Positions 43,033 through 45,611 of a stretch of 45,611 bases of DNA are shown in pieces. The DNA is from Aureococcus anophagefferens (Eukaryota; Sar; Pelagophyceae; Pelagomonadales; Pelagomonadaceae), in contig NW_008705581.1 in NCBI RefSeq assembly GCF_000186865.1, positions 522,660 through 568,270 on the forward strand, in the 5' to 3' direction. Position 1 is the first letter of the stretch, and every line of letters begins with the position of its first letter. The position numbers were made by a program, and so were the translations under genes. The notes under the pieces are model-generated. The model made no database searches and was not told the DNA's origin. It saw nothing but the letters and a program-made list of their open reading frames with translations.

Positions 43033-44400
43033 TTACGTGTCCTTCCAGTGCGCGCGCACGGGCAGGTCCGGGAGCATGAAGCTGCCCGTCGACCAGCCCG
43101 CGGCGCGGAGCGCCTCCCGCAGGTTCGCGGGCGTGCGGTCGCCCGCGGCCTCGCCGCGGAGCGCCAGGGCCCGCGCGAGGAGGCCGTCGAGGACGGCGTC
43201 GTCGTCGGCGTCGCGGCCCAGGATCACCACGCGCGTGTCGCCGCCGCCGCGCGACGACGGCGCGCGGAGCACGAGGAACTCGTCGCCGCCGGACGCCTCG
43301 ACGGCGTCCCTGAGCTCCTCCGTCCCGACGTGCAACGCCACGTCGGCGGCCGGGCGGAAGACGTCGCGCCGGCGCACGGCCGCGCTCAGCAGGATGCGCT
43401 CCGTCCGCGCGGACTCTTCCGGCGAGAGAATTCTTTCCCCGGCCACGAACGCGTCGCACGCGGCGAGCGCCCGGTCCAGGTTCAGCTGGCGGAAGACGAC
43501 GCAGCGAATCTCCCGGTACATGGCGGCGATCTCCGCCAGGGAGAGTATAGCATAAATGCCCAGCAGCAGCCGCCGGTTCGCGAGCGCCGTGCCCAGGCCG
43601 AAGGCCTTCGAGATCCCCAGACCCACGGACAGCCCCACCAAGTCCACCACCGCGATCTGCGCCTCGCCCTTGGCCGTGATGTCGCCGAGGTTGTTCGTCG
43701 CCTCCGTCGCCGCGAAGGAGCGGTAGATGGCCGACCGCGTCGCGGTCGACGTGAGCATCGAAATCTGCTTCAAACAATTCGCGAACGTCGCGAGCGCGAG
43801 GAAGGCCCCGGGGAAGGCGAAGGTCGCGATCTGCAGGCCGTTGCCCGTCGCGTAGAGGAGGGAGCTCCTAAAACGCCAGCGCTTCGCGTCGCCGTCGAAC
43901 TCGCGGCCCATCTTCCCCGCCCAGCAGAGCCGCGTGACCTTGCCGAGCGCGTCCTTGAGGACCCAGTCGATGGCCGCGGCGGCGCCGACGACCTTGCCCG
44001 ACGTGACGGCCCGCGAATCCCGCAGGCCGACGGCCATGATCATGGCCTGGAGGCCGAAGACGTTGACCGTCGCGGACAGGAGTCGCTGCAGCGCGCGCCA
44101 CTTCGTGTAGCTCAGGTACTCCGGGTTGACGGACGCCGGCAGGAAGACGCGGCTCAGGCGCGTGCCCGCGCGGGTCGCGGCGAGGTACGTGCTCCACTGC
44201 TCCGTGTTGATGGTCTCGTAGGCCGTCGTCCCGACGGCCCAGGGCTTGCCGTTGGCGCCGGCGACGGGGAAGGACTTGCCGTCGGCGTCGATCTGGACGA
44301 CCTGGGCATGGCGCCGGAGCTGGGGTCGTGCCAAAGAGCGGCGCGGCGCCCACGAGAGGCCGCGCGCCGCGATGAAAGCGAGCCAAAGGACGGTGCGCAT
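43033..44400 (-). CDS. RUS family (DUF647) protein, probably plastid-targeted
   Basis: The 455-residue protein begins MRTVLWLAFIAARGLSWAPRR, a signal-like stretch followed by WAP, as expected of a heterokont plastid leader. The DUF647 core includes FLPASVNPEYLSYTKWRALQ, NVFGLQAMIMAVGLRDSRA, IDWVLKDALGKVTRLCWAGK, FDGDAKRWRFRSSLLY and NNLGDITAKGEAQIAVVDLVG. Plant RUS proteins act in UV-B sensing and vitamin B6-linked signalling; the algal role is unknown. The C-terminal 150 residues are a separate, poorly conserved domain. ATG 44400 is chosen because the leader starts there. Confidence 0.85.
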   Translation of the reverse strand: MRTVLWLAFIAARGLSWAPRRSLARPQLRRHAQVVQIDADGKSFPVAGANGKPWAVGTTAYETINTEQWSTYLAATRAGTRLSRVFLPASVNPEYLSYTKWRALQRLLSATVNVFGLQAMIMAVGLRDSRAVTSGKVVGAAAAIDWVLKDALGKVTRLCWAGKMGREFDGDAKRWRFRSSLLYATGNGLQIATFAFPGAFLALATFANCLKQISMLTSTATRSAIYRSFAATEATNNLGDITAKGEAQIAVVDLVGLSVGLGISKAFGLGTALANRRLLLGIYAILSLAEIAAMYREIRCVVFRQLNLDRALAACDAFVAGERILSPEESARTERILLSAAVRRRDVFRPAADVALHVGTEELRDAVEASGGDEFLVLRAPSSRGGGDTRVVILGRDADDDAVLDGLLARALALRGEAAGDRTPANLREALRAAGWSTGSFMLPDLPVRAHWKDT

Positions 44401-44516
44401 TGCGCACTTGCGGCTGGTGCGTCGCGGCGAGACTGCTCGTTGAAGTCGTCGAGGCGCTGCCACTTTGCCCGCGTCCCGCCGCGCTGGTGCTGCCCACCCG
44501 CGGTCGAACTTCGACG

Positions 44517-45611
44517 ATGCCGGGGCTCGGGTACGGCGGCCACGGCCAGCACTTCGTGGACTACGGCCACTACGAGGAGTTCGAGGACCTCGGCGTGGGC
44601 CCCGCGGAGTACGGCGACGTGTCGCTGTCGTTCCGGGGGCTGCCCATGGTCTTCGTCTTCGCGGCGGCCTTCGTCGCCACGGGCTACTACCTCCTCTTCG
44701 TCTTCGACCCGCGCGGGAAGAAGCGGGCCTACGCGGAGACGGCGAAGGCGCAGCTCGAGAGCGCCTGGCCGGCGGCGAAGGAGGAGGAGGAGGAGGACGG
44801 CGGCGGCGGCGACCGGGAGGCCGCGGACCCGCGGACGCGCGCGATCGTGAGCTGCATGCTCATGGACAACCCCCAGGGCCGCATCGGCGGGTCCATGGTC
44901 TTCAACGACGCGTCGGGGGACGTGTGCCTCTACGGCGGGCTGGGCGGCGACGGGTTCCTCGACGACGAGCACGTCTACGACGGCGAGGACGGCGCGTGGG
45001 TGGCCATGTCGCAGAACAAGGGCGGCCCGGAGGCGCCGGGGCCCCGGGCCTTCCACGCCATGCTCTACCTGGGCTCCGTCGTCCTCGTCTACGGCGGCGC
45101 GACGGAGGCGCGGCGCACGTACAAGGGGAACCGGAAGGTCGAGGACTACGACGAGGCCGCGTACCTGCTGAATTTGGAGTCGGGCGAGTGGTTCAAGCCC
45201 GAGATCGCCGGCGCGCCGCCGCCGGCGCGCGCGGCGCCGGCGCTGGCCGTCTACAAGGACGAGGCCGTCGTCGTCTTCGGCGGGCGGACGGCCTCGGGCT
45301 TCGCGAACGACGTCTGGAAGCTCCAGTTCCCGCGGCCCGAGGACCCGGACGAGGCCGCGACGCTCGCCTGGAAACGCGTACACATCGACGACCCGAAGCC
45401 GCCCGGCCGCGACGGCCACGCGGCGGTGATCGTCGAGGAGCAGCTCGTCGTCTTCGGCGGCGGCGACGAGGCGGGCGGGGCGCTGTGCCCGCCGGACGCG
45501 TTGGAGGTGCTGGACCTGTCGCGGAACACCTGGGGCCTCGTCGAGTGCGGCGGCGAGGGCCCGCGGGCCCAGCGGGGCCTGCAGGCGCACGCGGTCGGCG
45601 ACGCGGGCGAC
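44517..45611 (+). CDS. Kelch-repeat membrane protein, 3' end outside the window
   Basis: The frame is open from ATG 44517 to the window end (365 codons). A single hydrophobic segment LPMVFVFAAAFVATGYYLLFVF is at about residues 43-64, followed by an acidic linker. From about 115 come Kelch repeats with the Gly-Gly and spaced aromatic pattern: DVCLYGGLGGDGFLDDEHVY, SVVLVYGGATEARR, AVVVFGGRTASGFANDVWKL and LVVFGGGDEAGGALCPP with NTWGLVE. Such repeats form a beta-propeller that binds other proteins. Ligand and function are unknown. Confidence 0.82.
   Translation, partial: MPGLGYGGHGQHFVDYGHYEEFEDLGVGPAEYGDVSLSFRGLPMVFVFAAAFVATGYYLLFVFDPRGKKRAYAETAKAQLESAWPAAKEEEEEDGGGGDREAADPRTRAIVSCMLMDNPQGRIGGSMVFNDASGDVCLYGGLGGDGFLDDEHVYDGEDGAWVAMSQNKGGPEAPGPRAFHAMLYLGSVVLVYGGATEARRTYKGNRKVEDYDEAAYLLNLESGEWFKPEIAGAPPPARAAPALAVYKDEAVVVFGGRTASGFANDVWKLQFPRPEDPDEAATLAWKRVHIDDPKPPGRDGHAAVIVEEQLVVFGGGDEAGGALCPPDALEVLDLSRNTWGLVECGGEGPRAQRGLQAHAVGDAGD

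Overview
This window looks like nuclear DNA from a small, gene-dense, very GC-rich stramenopile alga, most plausibly a pelagophyte close to Aureococcus anophagefferens. Four things point there. Genes are packed head-to-head and tail-to-tail with gaps of a few bases to a few hundred. Codon third positions are overwhelmingly G/C. Several presequences look like heterokont plastid-targeting leaders. Introner-type introns and a selenoprotein are both present, and both are hallmarks of Aureococcus. The species call is inference; no marker gene here settles it.

I recognise 30 protein-coding genes. Left to right: the end of a shikimate dehydrogenase (+), an unknown protein (+), a Cys-rich membrane protein (-), a zinc-ribbon protein (+), a polytopic membrane protein (-), a DXD-type glycosyltransferase (+), glucosidase II beta (-), a SelM/Sep15-family selenoprotein (+), a cysteine synthase-like PLP enzyme (-), a DMT/EamA transporter (+), an EF-hand protein (-), an unusually AT-rich unknown gene (+), a PRMT7-like methyltransferase (+), a BTB/KCTD-like protein (+), an SDR (-), an arylsulfotransferase-like glycoprotein (+), a Ras-like GTPase with a coiled coil (-), a C2HC/GATA-array plus PHD chromatin protein (+), a USE1-like SNARE (+), a WW/coiled-coil protein (-), an EF-hand protein (+), a SWEET (-), a cytochrome P450 (+), a delta-9-type desaturase (-), a GT77-like transferase (+), a DUF1995 plastid protein (-), a heat-shock factor (-), a coiled-coil protein (+), a RUS/DUF647 protein (-) and the start of a Kelch protein (+).

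The outstanding system is a set of 11 introners, in two families of short non-autonomous DNA transposons that act as spliceosomal introns. Family A has 7 copies, six of them exactly 192 bp. Family B has 4 copies of about 203 bp. For the ten complete copies I can see an 8-bp target-site duplication. The intron starts at the first base of the upstream duplication (GC or GT, supplied by the host gene) and ends at the terminal AG of the element. Removing that interval restores the reading frame in every case. Eight of the ten visible donors are GC rather than GT. All copies lie inside coding sequence, in either orientation, and no transposase is present in the window. Only one clear ordinary intron was found (76 nt, at 31819-31894).

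The second notable item is the selenoprotein at 9085-9657. It has an in-frame TGA in a CxxU motif and a textbook SECIS hairpin just after the stop codon, squeezed between two convergent genes.
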